Below are positions 51,884-63,202 of a stretch of 64,000 nucleotides of DNA, in pieces (the stretch's first letter is position 1; each line of letters starts with the position of its first letter). Origin of the DNA: Saccharum officinarum (taxonomy: Eukaryota > Streptophyta > Magnoliopsida > Poales > Poaceae); assembly GCA_020631735.1 (NCBI GenBank), contig CM036221.1, forward strand, positions 11,637,381 to 11,701,380, read 5' to 3'. Both the position numbers and the translations under genes were made by a program. The notes under the pieces were generated by a model, which was given only the letters and a program-made list of their open reading frames with translations, was not told the DNA's origin and did no database searches.

Positions 51884-53187
51884 CCTCTCTGGTTAAGTTG
51901 CTTTGTGGAAGAGATGCAACCATATATGTTAGTGATTTGGATGTGATGGACGGGGTTTGCAGCAGTCTGCAGGTTCTACGTATTAGCTACGTACATAAAC
52001 CAAATTAAACCACCACCAAACTCATCGGTGAAAGAGAAAGGAACCAAAAGCAAAGCAAATGCCGCTTTCGTACGGTGGAGATGTAAGGCCCGTACGGATG
52101 TTGAACCATGAACCGTTTGGGTCTGTTCAATTTAAAGTTTTTTTTAAAGAAAAATGGATTACTGGGAGTAGATTCTTGGTTAAGCAAATTATGAGGAGGC
52201 TAGCTAGCTTGTAGATTTCTCCCAGCAACGCCTGAATCGCTGAATCTCTGCAGAACACTAGTTTACAGATCGACATGGTAGCTCGGCGTTGAAAAATCGA
52301 TCATACACACTGCACGCAGAAGGATGATGAAAGAAGCAGCAAAATAAAAGGCAGTACAAGCTCAAGATAGTTTATATATATGTTCATTCAGTTCATCCAA
52401 AAGGAAGCCAATTACCAAAAAGGTGCCCATGTAACATGCTGCAGGTGACTACTTAGATCTCTCTGTCTCAATGTCAATAGTTAATCTGAATCTGAAAGAG
52501 GTATTTATTTTGTCAGTTAATCTGAATTTGAAGGAAAGAGTATAAACGCATAGCAAAAGAGGTGTCCATGTAACATGCTGCAGGTAACTAGATCTCTCTC
52601 TCTCTCTCATTGTTAATTGTTAATCAGAATCTGAAGGAAATAGTTTTCAGTTAAAATGAATCTGATGAAGGAAATAAAAGCTAGCACTGGTACGGTGTGT
52701 ATACAACAACAATCATGGTAAAGCTGAAGCATGTACTGCAGCATCAGGTGATCTCCGATCATTGGCAAAATGGCGAGTGGTGGATCATGGTAAGTGCTAG
52801 AGTTTTCAACCTGAGCTGTTCCATCGGCACGCTGTCTACCAAAAAAGATGGGCCAGGACAGCTGGATGGATGCATCTGCAGCAGGCCATGAGGACCGGTT
52901 TTTAATGAATTGATTATAGGGTGATTAAGAGAGAGATGGAGTGTCAGATGTGTGTGGTGTGATGGGCAAACAAAGAAATCCTGTGGTTGGATGCTGTCTC
53001 TCACTGTACCTCTGCTCCTTCATGTCACCTTCCGTTCTACACAGTAACTGACACCCGGCGGCCGACGATAATCTCAGGTATTCAGGTGTCTCTATGGCCT
53101 ATACTGTGTTTCACGGCCCTCTCATATAGGTCACCTTAATTTGGTTTTAGGAACTTCACCTTTATTTTTTTTTCACACGTTGTCGGA

Positions 53188-53595
53188 TAGTTTTTTTTTT
53201 GAAAACCTGGCAGGAGCTCTGCTTCTCGATCAAAGAAGGAAAGAAGTTCTATGTACAGAAAAGCTCGGAAGTCCGGCTAGCCACACCGGACACACATAGA
53301 AAACAGGAAACACCCAGCTCCTACCCCTCTTGGGGATATACAGTGTAGGCTAATTAAGTCGGGTTGTTAAGTACCCTAAAACGCCTATCAATGTCCTTGG
53401 TTTTCAAGGCCACTTGTCGAGCATCCATGGCCACGTCTCGAAAAATCCTTCTGTTTCTTTCCTTCTATATATATGTTCCACATCGTGCATATCACCACCT
53501 CGTTGAAGTGTCGTCGTCGCTCCCTTGGGACTTTGGTTACCACTTGTTCCCACCATGTTCTTATCTCTGTTGGTTGGGTCTGATGCCAAATGAAG
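53188..53595 (-). mobile_element. LINE remnant (B, copy 2)
   Basis: Flanks TCACACGTTGTCGGA (53173-53187) and TCACACTTTGTTGAA (53596-53610). Minus frame WWEQVVTKVPRERRRHFNEV, as in copy 1. Confidence 0.8.
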
Positions 53596-53887
53596 TCACA
53601 CTTTGTTGAACAGTAACAGTACTCGTAGACTAGTTGCTTGATATGAGGAAAACGTTGGCTTTCTATGAACACCACGATTAGTCTGACCAAGGCTAACTTG
53701 ATGACACGCAGACCCGCTTGTTCCCACCATGTTCTTATCTCTGTTGGTTGAGTCTGATGCCAGATTAAGTCACACTTTGTCGAACAGTAACAGTACTCGT
53801 AAACTAGTTGCCTGATATGAGTAAAACGCTGGCTTTCTATGAACACCACGATTAGTCTGACCAAGGCTAACCTTGATGACACGCAGA
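53540..53887 (+). repeat. 174-bp tandem repeat (B, copy 2)
   Basis: Units start at 53540 and 53714. Here the minus frame stays open through both units (53388-53936), so the LINE peptide TEIRTWWEQ appears twice. Confidence 0.85.
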
Positions 53888-53992
53888 CCAAGGCTAACTT
53901 GATGACACACAGGCATTGTCTTCGAATTGTAGTCATTCACCACGCCAATCTATAACATCTTCTCGTCCCAACTCCAAACCCTCTAATTTTTT

Positions 53993-54250
53993 CTAAGCTT
54001 CCTTCCCCAACCCTGGCTTCTTTGGGAACTCACTCAAGAGGTTGGCATAATTGCCAGAGAAACCTAAATCTGTTGTGTCCGGAACCTCATACTCGCCATT
54101 AGGTACTTGAAAACGGAACCACCCCAACCCCGTCCTCTGGTCGCGGTTCTCTTCCATCTTTTCCTGCACCGGCTCAAACATGGACATGAACTTGATCTTT
54201 TGTATATAAACCGTTACTCCATCCATGGCTAAACCTACCAAAATGGGCAA
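53993..54250 (-). pseudogene. Unidentified 85-codon coding-like fragment (B, copy 2)
   Basis: Protein identical to the frame at 31752-32009. Family not recognised. Confidence 0.35.
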
Positions 54251-54604
54251 TGATCAACTAAAGCAAAGGATAATATGCTAAATCTAGGTAGCACAGATAA
54301 ACTTTCTTATTATATATACTAAAAAGTATGGCTATGTTATTTGGGTTCCTACGAGGTGGCACATATATCAAAAATACGAAATAAAAAAATTGAAAATACG
54401 GCCTCTAACAATTGGTGACTTGCTCATACCGTTATGATAGTTGTTGCCGTGCTGCGGCGCTGGCGGCACTATAGTGGCCCCTAAGCTAGTAGTGTTTTGC
54501 GAGAATGCAGTATGTAGTTAATAGGGCAGAACAAAACACTCAAAAAAGTTGCACGTATATTGGCCAACTGATCTCCATCCACTTGTTCACTCTTTTGAGC
54601 ATGG

Positions 54605-54886
54605 CTTGCTTAAATTTGGTGGCTTCCAATGTCTCAAGATATACCACTAGGCTTGGATACAATAGATATTTCAAGAATGCCATGGATGCATAGCTACTGA
54701 ACTAGAACCAGTTTGCCTACTACTTGTATTGCAAACATCTTCCCCTGCAAATACATACATTATATATTCAGCTTTGGTACTCTGCATTTTTAATCCAACA
54801 TGTAGTTGTTGTGCCATTTATCATGACATTGCTATGAGCAGCTAGTGAGCACTGTCATGCATTTCATCCTAGTTCCAATGACCATT
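54605..54886 (+). repeat. Module M repeat (copy 2)
   Basis: Counterpart of 32365-32645. Confidence 0.7.
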
Positions 54887-55174
54887 TCCTAATGAGTTCA
54901 ATTGTTTCTTATCTGACGAGCAGCATGATCGGTTGCTCCTGTTCCCCAGCATACACAATACTTGTACTTGTCTTTATCCATAAAAATGTCATGCAGGTAA
55001 GTCTACGCGTCGGCTCCACTCTACATCTCTATTCTTCGTCTCAACAGAGTTACTACAGAGATGATACTTTTCCTCCTATGAGCCTTGGTGTCCAACATTT
55101 GCTCGCCCATGCACCGCATGTCTTCAAACAACCTTGCATGGATAAATAAGATCTCTGAGTACACTCCTGATCAT

Positions 55175-55640
55175 GGCTTCACTAATTTTTATGGCCTTCG
55201 ATATCTCAAGATAAACTACTGAGCTTTTTTACAATGGTTGGGAAAGTACCACGGTACTTCGAGGTACTTTTTTTTTTGCAAAATCTTGATCTAGCCCACC
55301 TATTTTAGTACTTCCAGGTACTTTTAAGCTGGTACTTCCTATTTCTATGCCGTCCGATTTCCTCCAATGGAGGGTCCCTAATTTTTCCAACCATTATAAA
55401 ATTTCTCAAACTACTAAGCTCGTGTTGACATCCAAAATATGTAGGTATGGCATATACCGAACTATAGCAGCAGATCACTTGCTACTGCTGCTGCCCACCA
55501 TGATGGTCCCCTGCAAACATATACATACTACATTTTTAACCGAACATGCAGTAGCAATGAACTAGTTTGCCATTGCTAGAGTGGGTACTGAGCACCGTCA
55601 ACAATATGGACTGTTCGTTGCTTTCCTATCGGATGAGCAG
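55175..55640 (+). repeat. Module M repeat with MITE (copy 2)
   Basis: Counterpart of 32935-33400, with the MITE at 55231-55397 (ends ACAATGGTTGGGAAAG / TTTTTCCAACCATTAT). Confidence 0.65.
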
Positions 55641-56803
55641 CATGATCGGTAAGAGTGTTAATTATAAAACAATTTTACAATATTTAAGAATTATTTTGCC
55701 CTTTTTAGGTGTTAAAACCTCAATAAATAAACTCTGCTATTGGGTGGTAAGGAAAAATTGAAAGTTTATTTCTTAACAAAAAAAAATGTGGAGATTATGT
55801 AATGCTTACTCTCGAACTTTTTGTTTTTTGTCGTTTGTAGAAGCATTCGGCTTTAACTAGATCCTTGACAGTGGGTAAATGAGTGGATTCCATTTGCTTG
55901 CTTGGTTCCATGTGCCGAGATGTCATCTGAGATCATGTATATGTTATGAAGCACTCTAGGACCCTTGTGGAATGGGGAATTTCATAGGGATCGCTTCTAA
56001 AATTTCAGAAATCACTTCTAAAGGGCTTCTAAATCACTTCTAGAAATTTCATAGGAAACAACATACAAAATATGGAAAAAAAACTCTGCCTTCTAAAGGG
56101 CTTATTAATTTCAATTAGTGTCGTCCATCCATAAACATTTTGTCCCCGCTGTTGTGATCATGTCGGGTGTCGTTATGCTATGTTCCAAGGGTTGTTTCTT
56201 CTATCTGGGACTTTTTTAAGAAAAAAAATATCTGTTTCGTATCTTAATTTGGGTTTATGGAGCCAAACTCATGTCCATTCTTTTCTGTCTTTTTTTTTTC
56301 TTTTGCCTTACTTCCTAGGAGTCTTCACGCCTAATAACTGGGTAATAAGGAGTCTTCACTGCATAACACTCTACATTTTATTTCATACAGTTGCTCGTTT
56401 TGGCTGCACATAAAAATGTTAATTATGGGGCCAACTTATCGGACTATGCCTAAAAATTAATTTTTACTCGGTGTTACTAGCCTATCGAGGAATTTCTATG
56501 GGTGATATGAATGGCATCGTGCAAATCAATTTCAAAAGACGGTTGATAAGGTGACTTGTTTCTATAAATATTTGCCATACAATTAAATTCACGATATTTT
56601 CAAATGAATTCAAGGCTAAATATACATTTTAAGCTATAAGATTTTCCTAAATTCAAAATTTTGTCTCCAAGAGTAGTAACAATATTGTACTGCTTATAAT
56701 TTTATATGGAGGGAGTATATTTGAAACACAACACAAAAGCTCTGAAACTCTAGTTCATTTGTCTCTCACGATAGACTTGAACTCCGCTCTTGAGATTTTT
56801 GTT
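55641..56803. other. Unit DNA downstream of PR-10 copy 2, no gene seen
   Basis: Counterpart of 33401-34557, non-coding. Confidence 0.4.
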
Positions 56804-57409
56804 TCAAGAGGTTGCTTGAGGGATGACATTCTTCTCCTTAGCATGCTCGGAAAATTTCTCAGCAGTTGCAGCCAATGGTGCCGTGCTGACCATAGCTTCA
56901 AGTTCTGGGTGCGCATCATCAATCTCATACTCGATAGTCGACCTTATCACCGACGAGTTGGGCCCTTTTGAAATTACCTCGAACCGTATCATGTAGGCCA
57001 GGAACCCCAGTTTCAGAATGTCGCCATCAATGGCTTCTGCCTCCTTGATAAAGTTGTCGTTGTCAACTTTGATGAACTTCTCCTTGTAACTCTGCAGCCC
57101 AGGAATCCCTAGCAAGAGCAGGGCAGAGTAATTAAATGTTGCTACTACTATACTATATGTTACATATGCAATATCAAAGATTATGGCAGCCACACGTGTC
57201 TTTATACAAATAAAGTTTGTCTCACCAGGAGGAAATGTTAGCTGCAAGATGGTACCAACACCGCCGTCGCCGCTGACGAGCTCGACCTTGGCGAGCACGT
57301 GCGGGAGCAGCTCCGGCAGGAGCTCCGCGGCGCGGAGCGTGCCGTAGATCGCCCACAGCTCGGAGGCAGGGACGTCGGCCTCGTGCTCGTGGACCTTGCT
57401 TCCCTTCAT
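56804..57409 (-). CDS. Bet v 1 / PR-10 family protein, norcoclaurine synthase-like (copy 2)
   Basis: Exon 1 is 57409-57226 and exon 2 is 57108-56804, with the same splice sites as copy 1. The 162-residue product is identical to that of copy 1; the differences I see in the exons (for example near 57011 and 57029) are silent. An open frame extends a few codons upstream of ATG 57409 (ELG..) because copy 2 reads TTCCAAGG where copy 1 has TTCCTCGG, but there is no upstream ATG, so MKGSKV is the start. The TATA-like motif is kept. Either gene could supply the same protein; regulation could differ because upstream differences include a small GGCGGT-type indel near 57478. Confidence 0.92.
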   Translation of the reverse strand: MKGSKVHEHEADVPASELWAIYGTLRAAELLPELLPHVLAKVELVSGDGGVGTILQLTFPPGETNFICIKTRVAAIIFDIAYVTYSIVVATFNYSALLLLGIPGLQSYKEKFIKVDNDNFIKEAEAIDGDILKLGFLAYMIRFEVISKGPNSSVIRSTIEYEIDDAHPELEAMVSTAPLAATAEKFSEHAKEKNVIPQATS

Positions 57410-57489
57410 TCCTAGTTCCAAGGCCTTTCAGCTGCTGCGGTGTATGCGTTAGGTGAGCGCCCTGTGGAAGCTCTCCGGTGTGCCTGCTG

Positions 57490-57498
57490 CATATATAG
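57490..57498 (-). promoter_or_regulatory. TATA-box candidate for PR-10 copy 2
   Basis: CTATATATG on the minus strand, about 80-90 bp upstream of the ATG at 57409. Confidence 0.6.
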
Positions 57499-59429
57499 AC
57501 AAGCCAGACTATACCGAAAGATGCTTATCTTTTCTGCTTGGGATCTCCAAGAGCTGATGTGGCCAGACTGAGCAAGGCTGGCATTTGGCTGCATCTGCCC
57601 CTCATCAAGACGAACAAAGAGTTATTATTGCCTGATGAGCAGGCCTGAGATATTGATTACCATATGTTTGGCCGCCCTGAACCGGCCGAAGTCGGTCACT
57701 TCTTGTGTAGTCAGTCACTTGGCCGCCCTTATTTGTTTTTTTAGCAAGCTTGGCTGGTTTGGGACGACACATTTGTTTGGATACAGTCCGTGTTGGCTCC
57801 CTCTCATCATAAATACTCGTCGCAACTGATTTTTTCTATCGATCTTTAACTTTAACCAGTATTTTGTTCTTATTAAACTGAAGTTGTTATAACCATGATA
57901 ATACGAAAATTATTTTAATAAAATATAAATATATGTTTCTATGTTTCTAAATTATTAAATATTTTAGAAACTATTGACAGCCGAAGCTTCAAAATTTTGA
58001 TTGGGTTTTGATCAAAGCATCAAATATTAGTGACCGAGTAGAGTATATCATGTTCTCTGTTCTAGTTGGTGTGTCCTATTTACTTATTTATTTGAGAAAG
58101 ATATGCTGTGTCCATCTCTCTGATTAAGTGGAGTGTCCTATTTACTTACTTATTTGGAAAATATACTTTTGTGTCCCTCAAATACGCCGGCAGACGCTTT
58201 TGTATTTAGTTTTTGCCACTAAGCAGACATGTCGCGCCACTTATTATGTACTCCCTCCGTTCCAATTATAAGTCGCTTTGACTTTTTTGATACATCAAAT
58301 TGCTACGTACAAACTCGTCCCTTGTTTACGTAGTGAGTCGCCATCTCCAGCTTTAGCTTCATAGTAGGATGGAATGGGTAGCTTCACCGTAGGGTCATGG
58401 TTGCCCGATGAGTTGGAGCCACTGACTCGGAGCGATGCTGGGGACGTCAAGATGCTATGGTGCTGGATGGAGGATGGCATGACTAGCCCTGGTCACTTTG
58501 GGGGGGTGGGGGGGGGCAGGGGCATCACGGCTAGGCGAGCTTGATCCGCTTCGGCTCGGTGGTGAGAATAACGTGCGGGCTGACATAGGGTCCCATAGAA
58601 CATGTCGCTCGGGTGCATGGGGTGAGGCTGAAGTATGGGGATCTAAGGGTGCGATGGGAATGTTGCTCGGATGCATGCAGCGGGCAGCGGCGGATCTTAA
58701 GGGGGGGCTCGGTGGGCTCCAGCCCCCCTAATGACTGGATTTACCACTAAAAACACTGTAGCAAAAACCTCAAATCACCGTTAAATCTTCATGCAAATCA
58801 ACATCTCCATTGTTTTAGTCCCCCCTTGATTCTCATCCTGCATCCGTCACTGGATGCATGGGGTGAGGCTGAAGTATGGGGATCTAGGCAAGAAGGAATT
58901 TTGTTATAGTAGAAAAGAAACGAATGTAAGCACAACAGGTTGACATAGGGTCCCATAGAACAGAGGTGATTCTCACTGCAAGCAATAGGAGCATTGTGTC
59001 AAATATGTCATATATCCCATTTTGTCCGATCCCTCCTAACAAACAAAGACACTACTACAGAAAGGTCATCACCGTCGGTAATGAAACGTCGGTAGTGACT
59101 GCCGGTTAAGAACTAATGGTGATTAATATGCTATCACTGCTGATTTGGTGTTTGATCAGAGGCTGTGATCATGGCATGGTTACCACTAGTATATCTCTCA
59201 AATTCCATGACAATCCACTATGGTGTTGTTGTTAGATAGTACTATTAATTCTCCTGTATAAATTCTCTTAATATACAACACAACGCAAGATAATTCTCGC
59301 AGCAACGCGCCCCTAAACACCTCTAAAAGAGATCGAATCGGAATTAATTCCATATCTCTCACTAAAAAAAAGGCTGTTCGCAACCGAAAGGCGTCCAACG
59401 ACGTGAGGAGAGGCCCTCTGCGCATGCCA
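57499..59429. other. PR-10 copy 2 upstream region and unit DNA
   Basis: Counterpart of 35257-36989 apart from the hAT MITE at 58678-58852. No gene seen. Confidence 0.45.
58678..58852. mobile_element. hAT-type MITE with 8-bp target duplication, copy 2 only
   Basis: GATGCATG is present at 58670-58677 and 58853-58860. The ends are CAGCGG..CAGCGGCGGATC and GCATCCGTCACTG (inverse CAGTGACGGATGC). Copy 1 has a single GATGCATG at the corresponding place (about 36413-36422). 175 bp. The left end carries a 6-base stutter (CAGCGGGCAGCGG). Confidence 0.88.
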
Positions 59430-59660
59430 TTCTGGCCAAGAGCAGGGCCGCCTCCCCCAGGGGCTAGCACTGCACGGCCACGCTGCCACCAGCACGCAGG
59501 AGAAGGTGGGCTTGCGACGCAGGTCAGGCCGACGGCCAACCTCCTGACTGACACAGGATGCTTTGCCCCTGCTTTGATCCATATCGATGGCCAATCGAGA
59601 CTGAAAGTGGAGGGGGGATGTGGGTTCGGTACTGTCAAGTGCCAACCCAGCCAACGGAGT
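59430..59660 (+). pseudogene. Unidentified gene fragment, right part retained (copy 2)
   Basis: After AGCAGGAGAAGGTG (shared with copy 1) the sequence jumps to GGCTTGCGACGCAGGTCAGG and runs on to 59660, a stretch absent from copy 1's 37-kb locus. The 5' part of the fragment, kept in copy 1, is missing here. Not recognised. Confidence 0.4.
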
Positions 59661-59849
59661 TAGCACGGCCAGCCAGACTTGGCTAGTGTATCTGCAGGTG
59701 AAGAACAAATGGCCGGCTGTCTTTGGTTCTCTCTTGACTGCATAGGGGACATGCTGTATGACTCTGTCATCCTCGCCGAAGAAGACGATCAGCGGTCCCA
59801 CACGCCAGATCACCGCCAACCACATGAATTGGAAACAGAAGTAGTACAA
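59661..59849 (-). pseudogene. LINE zf-RVT-like remnant (copy 2)
   Basis: Minus frame KREPKTAGHLFFTCRYTSQV followed by WLAVL. The HLFFTCRYTSQVW motif is closer to the LINE consensus than the copy 1 version. Confidence 0.5.
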
Positions 59850-61032
59850 TAGGAATCATAACGTATAACCACTGTCCAAAAGTTGACTGGATAAAAAACA
59901 AAATCTAGCTTCAAAATAAATTGTAGAGGATATGGAATGTTGTTTTGTTTCCTCCACGTTTTGGAAGAGCGCATCTTCTCTCCGTCTTTGTTTTGATGGT
60001 TCCATTACAATGCAACTTAGTAATAGTGGCCTAACAGCCTAACAGGTGTCCCATCTAAATTCCAGTATTTTTCTTATGATGAAACATCCAAATGATCCAT
60101 ATGAACAATTCTTCTGTTTCACATTTCATAGGATAGGATTCGATAAGCTAGGCAGCGTCCTCAATCCTTGCACTCTTCATATTCCTGTGGTTTGAGAAAT
60201 GAGAAACTTGCGTCAGACCTTTAACCTTGTAAGCGAATTTGGTTGGTATTAGAAAGTAGGCGTGTTATATATCGTATCAACATTTCTTTCAATAAAACAT
60301 ATCCTATCAAATCGAACCTACTGCTGCCTGCTGTACCAAGGGCATACTGGCATGACAACAATGTTAAGCAGATAAATCACAGATTCATATGGCCGGCACT
60401 AATTTTAGAAGGGGAAAATGATGGGAAGATCAGAGTGATGAACAAAAAATCGATGGCCAAAGAACCAGAGCAAGTCAACAAGTCTGCTAAATGCCAAAGC
60501 AGTAAACAGAGGACAAGCTGTTGTCACACGGTGACCATTGACCACAGAAGCGGTCTCATAAATTATCCAATGTCAACCCCACTCTTTCAGAGTTCACACA
60601 TCACTTCTTGTTCTTGATCCTCCTCCTGGTCCCTCTTTTACTGATTCAACAGTAAGAGAATAAAGACAATAGTGCAAGTCAGCGTAATAATCACTGGCCA
60701 GTATTAACTGACAACCAGAATTGATCCTTTTGTTCAGAATTAAAAGGGGATAATGTCGACTAAAATTGCACGGCAGTGTACACATCAAAGGCCGTCGCAA
60801 GTCAAAACTAACACTTCTTCTCGCCTAGAAGACACCTCAAGCCAAAAATGTACATCCAACGAAGCTCCACACCAACAACGACAAATACCTAGAAAGTTAG
60901 GTAAATGTCACGAATCACGACTAACATGATCAGATGATGCGCATATAAACAGTCATTGTGTTTGTGAGTTCACAACTACTTCCTTGTCGCCTCAAGAACT
61001 GAAGCCATCTTTCCTTTACTTCGATCTTGCAA
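59850..61032. other. Unit DNA upstream of the receptor-kinase fragment (copy 2)
   Basis: Counterpart of 37551-38734. No conserved reading frame between the copies. Confidence 0.5.
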
Positions 61033-61257
61033 ATGACGATCTGTCTTTCTCCATGTGCCGTATCCTTACTTTTACTCCTGCTTTCTCTTCAACAATCTCC
61101 ATCTCAGTCCTCTAACTCTGATACCCTCACTGCAAACCAGCAGCTCTCTAGTAACCACAAGTTAATCTCTCAGGATGGCAACTTTGCGCTAGGATTCTTT
61201 CAGCCTGCAGCTAAGTCTCTTCACAACATTATTTGCTTTCTCTTATTTATATTCTAG
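61033..61257 (+). pseudogene. 5' fragment of a G-type (B-lectin) S-domain receptor kinase (copy 2)
   Basis: Frame: MTICLSPCAVSLLLLLLSLQ signal peptide, then SDTLTANQQLSSNHKLISQD and GNFALGFFQPA. Open from the ATG, but the family sequence stops at residue about 59 (61210). There copy 1 has CAG/GTAAGT and this copy has CAG/CTAAGT, so the donor is destroyed and translation would run into intron-like DNA to a stop at 61255-61257. A secreted peptide of about 75 residues is conceivable but unproven. Confidence 0.75.
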
Positions 61258-61374
61258 ATCTTCAGCAGCATGTGCAAAGGAGATTCGTTTCTTCTTTGCG
61301 CTTATTCAGCTGTAACAAAGAATACTTTGAAATATGACAAATCTAGTGGTCATCCAACTATTTTGTTGATGATA

Positions 61375-61830
61375 TTATGGCTTTCCTGAATTTGGCGGTC
61401 TCCAATATCTCAACATAAAACACTAATAATCGTGTGTATACAAGAGACCGCTTCCTATGTTTATATGGATGGATAACAAGCGAACCATACTATGCCTACT
61501 GCCTCCGTCGTCCCCTGCAAGTGTATATTTATTTAAATATCCTACCACGTATCATGAGTTTTCAACGGAACATGATGTAGATGTCAAGCCATAGCTATGA
61601 ATGGCTAGTTAGCACTAGCATGCATTTATTTCGTCCTGGTTTGAACACCAATTTTGTGACTGGTTGCCCTCTAGTCTACACTCCACTGATAATATTCTAG
61701 CAAAAAACTAATTGGTTTTTGTAACTGCCACTACATCACCTTTCTAATGCCACACATGAAAGTGCTAAGTACCATCAGGAGTTCTTAATGACTCAACCGA
61801 AGGGGCTGAATGTAAGTTATATAGCATGCC
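61375..61830 (+). repeat. Module M repeat, longest form (copy 2)
   Basis: Counterpart of 39080-39500. Confidence 0.75.
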
Positions 61831-63202
61831 GAGATATGTAATTAATTAGATTAACAGATCATTTAATGGAAATCTAATGACTCAAGATCATCAATGATCA
61901 TTTTGTTTCTCTCCTCCAAATAAGAGTGGCTGAGAGTAGAGGCACACAACCAAACGGCCATATGCAGAGGAGCATGTAGTTTGCTTTTGATTAACTACAA
62001 GTAAATCCTTGGTCCTAGCTAATCTTGTTTTGATGATTCCCAACAAGGCAAGTTTTTGAAATCAGTAGAATACTAGCAAACTTGTGCTTTGCACGAATAT
62101 CAATACATGTTTGAATTGGACTCGATATTATCCCTAGGCGCGAGTTGTTCTAACTCGTATGAGCACGAGTCATGAACCCGGGTCATATACGGGACATGGA
62201 GGGTGCAAGCACAGTTTGGGAAGTAAAAAAAAATGAGACGATAGAAGGGCTGCATTTTGTGAAGTAAAAAAGCAGGTTAAAAGAAATGTTTCGCTCTTTA
62301 ATATTAGATTAGAATAGAAAGTAGAGATAGCCGTTGTTTCTTTGAAAACCCAGCCGTTTTCACAAAATTCCGATGGAAACACGATCAAGTATCCCTGTAC
62401 TCTGATATCCTAGCAGCCGTGTTAGACTAAACTATATACTAGGGGTGAAGTTGTTTAAGACTGTTAGTTTATCCAAATGGGAGAAAATAGGATTTATTTG
62501 TTTATCTAATTCTAATGATCACCCGTACTTGCTCTACTACAATCCGGCTCAAGGCTTGTAGGCTCAGGAACGGCATAATATATATGCCACATCGTGGAGA
62601 AGGGAGCACTCACCAGAAATTACACGTACTGGTTGGAAACTGCATGAATGAAACAAGAAAATTTGGTCGTGCTCCTGCAAGACGTACGTACAGATCCAGG
62701 AAGACTAGTAAATGTTTCTACGGTGAAATCAAATCAATGTAAGCCGGCCTCTGGACGGAGAAAAAGAACATGGGCGGAGCACGCAAGGACTGTCAGATAG
62801 ATGATATTGCCGGCTTGCTGCTGCATACGTAGGCACCGCCGTAGTCTCTTGTGCAGTTGTGCTTGTGGGAACCGCAGTTCTTTTCTTCTTGATTTTTTTT
62901 TGAAAAATTGGGAACACAGTTATCGATCCGGCTGTAGAATGACAGACTAAATCGCATCTATTTGGAAATTGGAATGGCGCAGCAGCAGCAGCAGCAGCAG
63001 CCAGAACTCCAGCAGTATATCACAAAATTAGTCACGTATAAACCTAAGACATGAATATCCAAGAACACAAAAGGACATCATATCTAGCTAGCCTGAAATC
63101 CTGAATGCCTTGACTTGAACGCAACACCGCTTGACACACAAAAGGTAATAAGTGGTGTCGCCAGTTCGCCTTGACGATCGTCATTCGGACGGTGAGAGCT
63201 AC
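61831..63202. other. Unit DNA with empty Helitron site, no gene seen (copy 2)
   Basis: Continuous where copy 1 has the Helitron (junction A62308/T62309). (CAG)n at about 62980-63003. Confidence 0.5.

Larger units (their letters stand above)
51347..54886 (+). repeat. Segment B, copy 2
   Basis: Counterpart of 29105-32645. Contains the 174-bp tandem repeat at 53540-53887 and the 85-codon unidentified frame at 53993-54250 (minus). Confidence 0.85.

Noticed and set aside
59313..59849. 178-codon minus-strand frame as a gene
   Set aside because: Only the N-terminal third has a recognisable LINE zf-RVT motif; the rest is a chance fusion with the truncated gene fragment.
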